In this document: positions 63,961-64,000 of the stretch, in pieces
Layout: each line of letters begins with the position of its first letter
Numbering within the stretch: the first letter of the stretch is position 1
NCBI RefSeq assembly: GCF_003364315.1
Contig: NZ_NXLS01000010.1
Location: forward strand, 1-64,000
Length of the DNA: 64,000 nucleotides
From: Helicobacter ganmani
GTDB lineage: Bacteria > Campylobacterota > Campylobacteria > Campylobacterales > Helicobacteraceae
Direction of reading: 5' to 3'
Program-made: the position numbers and the translations under genes
The notes under the pieces: model-generated
What the model was told of the DNA's origin: nothing
The model's input: the letters and a program-made list of their open reading frames with translations, nothing else
The model's database searches: none

Positions 63961-64000
63961 GAAATTTTAAATAAAATTTAAGCAATGCAAGAAAGGGTGG

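Noticed and set aside
1-64000. CRISPR array or prophage
   Set aside because: No regularly spaced direct repeats and no phage structural genes in any region.

Overview
The window is chromosomal DNA of a low-GC Campylobacterota bacterium, most likely a non-pylori Helicobacter. The evidence is the gene set and its order (flgB-flgC-fliE-ftsI behind a sigma-54 promoter; fliW, bamD, lon; minD, minE, dprA), sigma-70 promoters with a strong TATAAT -10 box and weak -35, poly-G/poly-C contingency tracts, and very frequent GATTC/GAATC pentamers in core genes. Arginine genes (argB, argD) and ppc speak against H. pylori. The species cannot be fixed from the window.

Left third (1-17.2 kb): a defence and resistance island. 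It is bounded by two 181-bp direct repeats (1-181 and 16975-17155) carrying the same zinc-ribbon gene; a third, 18-codon fragment lies at 11238-11294. Read on the minus strand, a type I restriction-modification operon runs hsdM, DUF4160/DUF2442, toxin-antitoxin remnants, hsdS, a Mrr-like nuclease fused to a STAND-type NTPase, then hsdR. Upstream of hsdM is a GmrSD-like DUF262/DUF1524/DUF5655 gene followed by an internally deleted EVE-domain gene. Further right are DUF3781, a ClbS/DfsB-like protein, an ANT(6)-like nucleotidyltransferase, and an arsP-arsR pair with an operator-like inverted repeat. Several genes are broken (BspA-like protein, RelE-type toxin, antitoxin, EVE). A probable small RNA with its own promoter lies between hsdM and the DUF4160 gene.

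Middle (17.2-41.8 kb): core metabolism and cell biology: ppc, argD, an alcohol dehydrogenase, flagellar rod genes with ftsI, a malic enzyme gene, an AsmA-like envelope protein, ileS, metK, ahpC, ttcA, a YajR-like transporter and rdgB. Three homopolymer tracts occur here. A G10 tract puts a glycosyltransferase gene out of frame. A C11 tract (G11 on the coding strand) sits directly against the -10 box of a lipoprotein gene. A G11 tract lies at the start of a decayed radical-SAM gene. An mdtI-like SMR gene is also broken.

Right (42-64 kb): ppk, purM, a triple-SH3 membrane protein, aroE, hpf, cca, argB, a 2-hydroxyacid dehydrogenase, a YqaA-like protein, then a long minus-strand block bamD-lon-rnhB-minD-minE-yibQ-like-WD40-dprA, and on the plus strand fliW-proC-miaA. 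No rRNA, tRNA, CRISPR array, prophage or complete insertion sequence was seen. Gene-free stretches carry degenerate short palindromic repeats.
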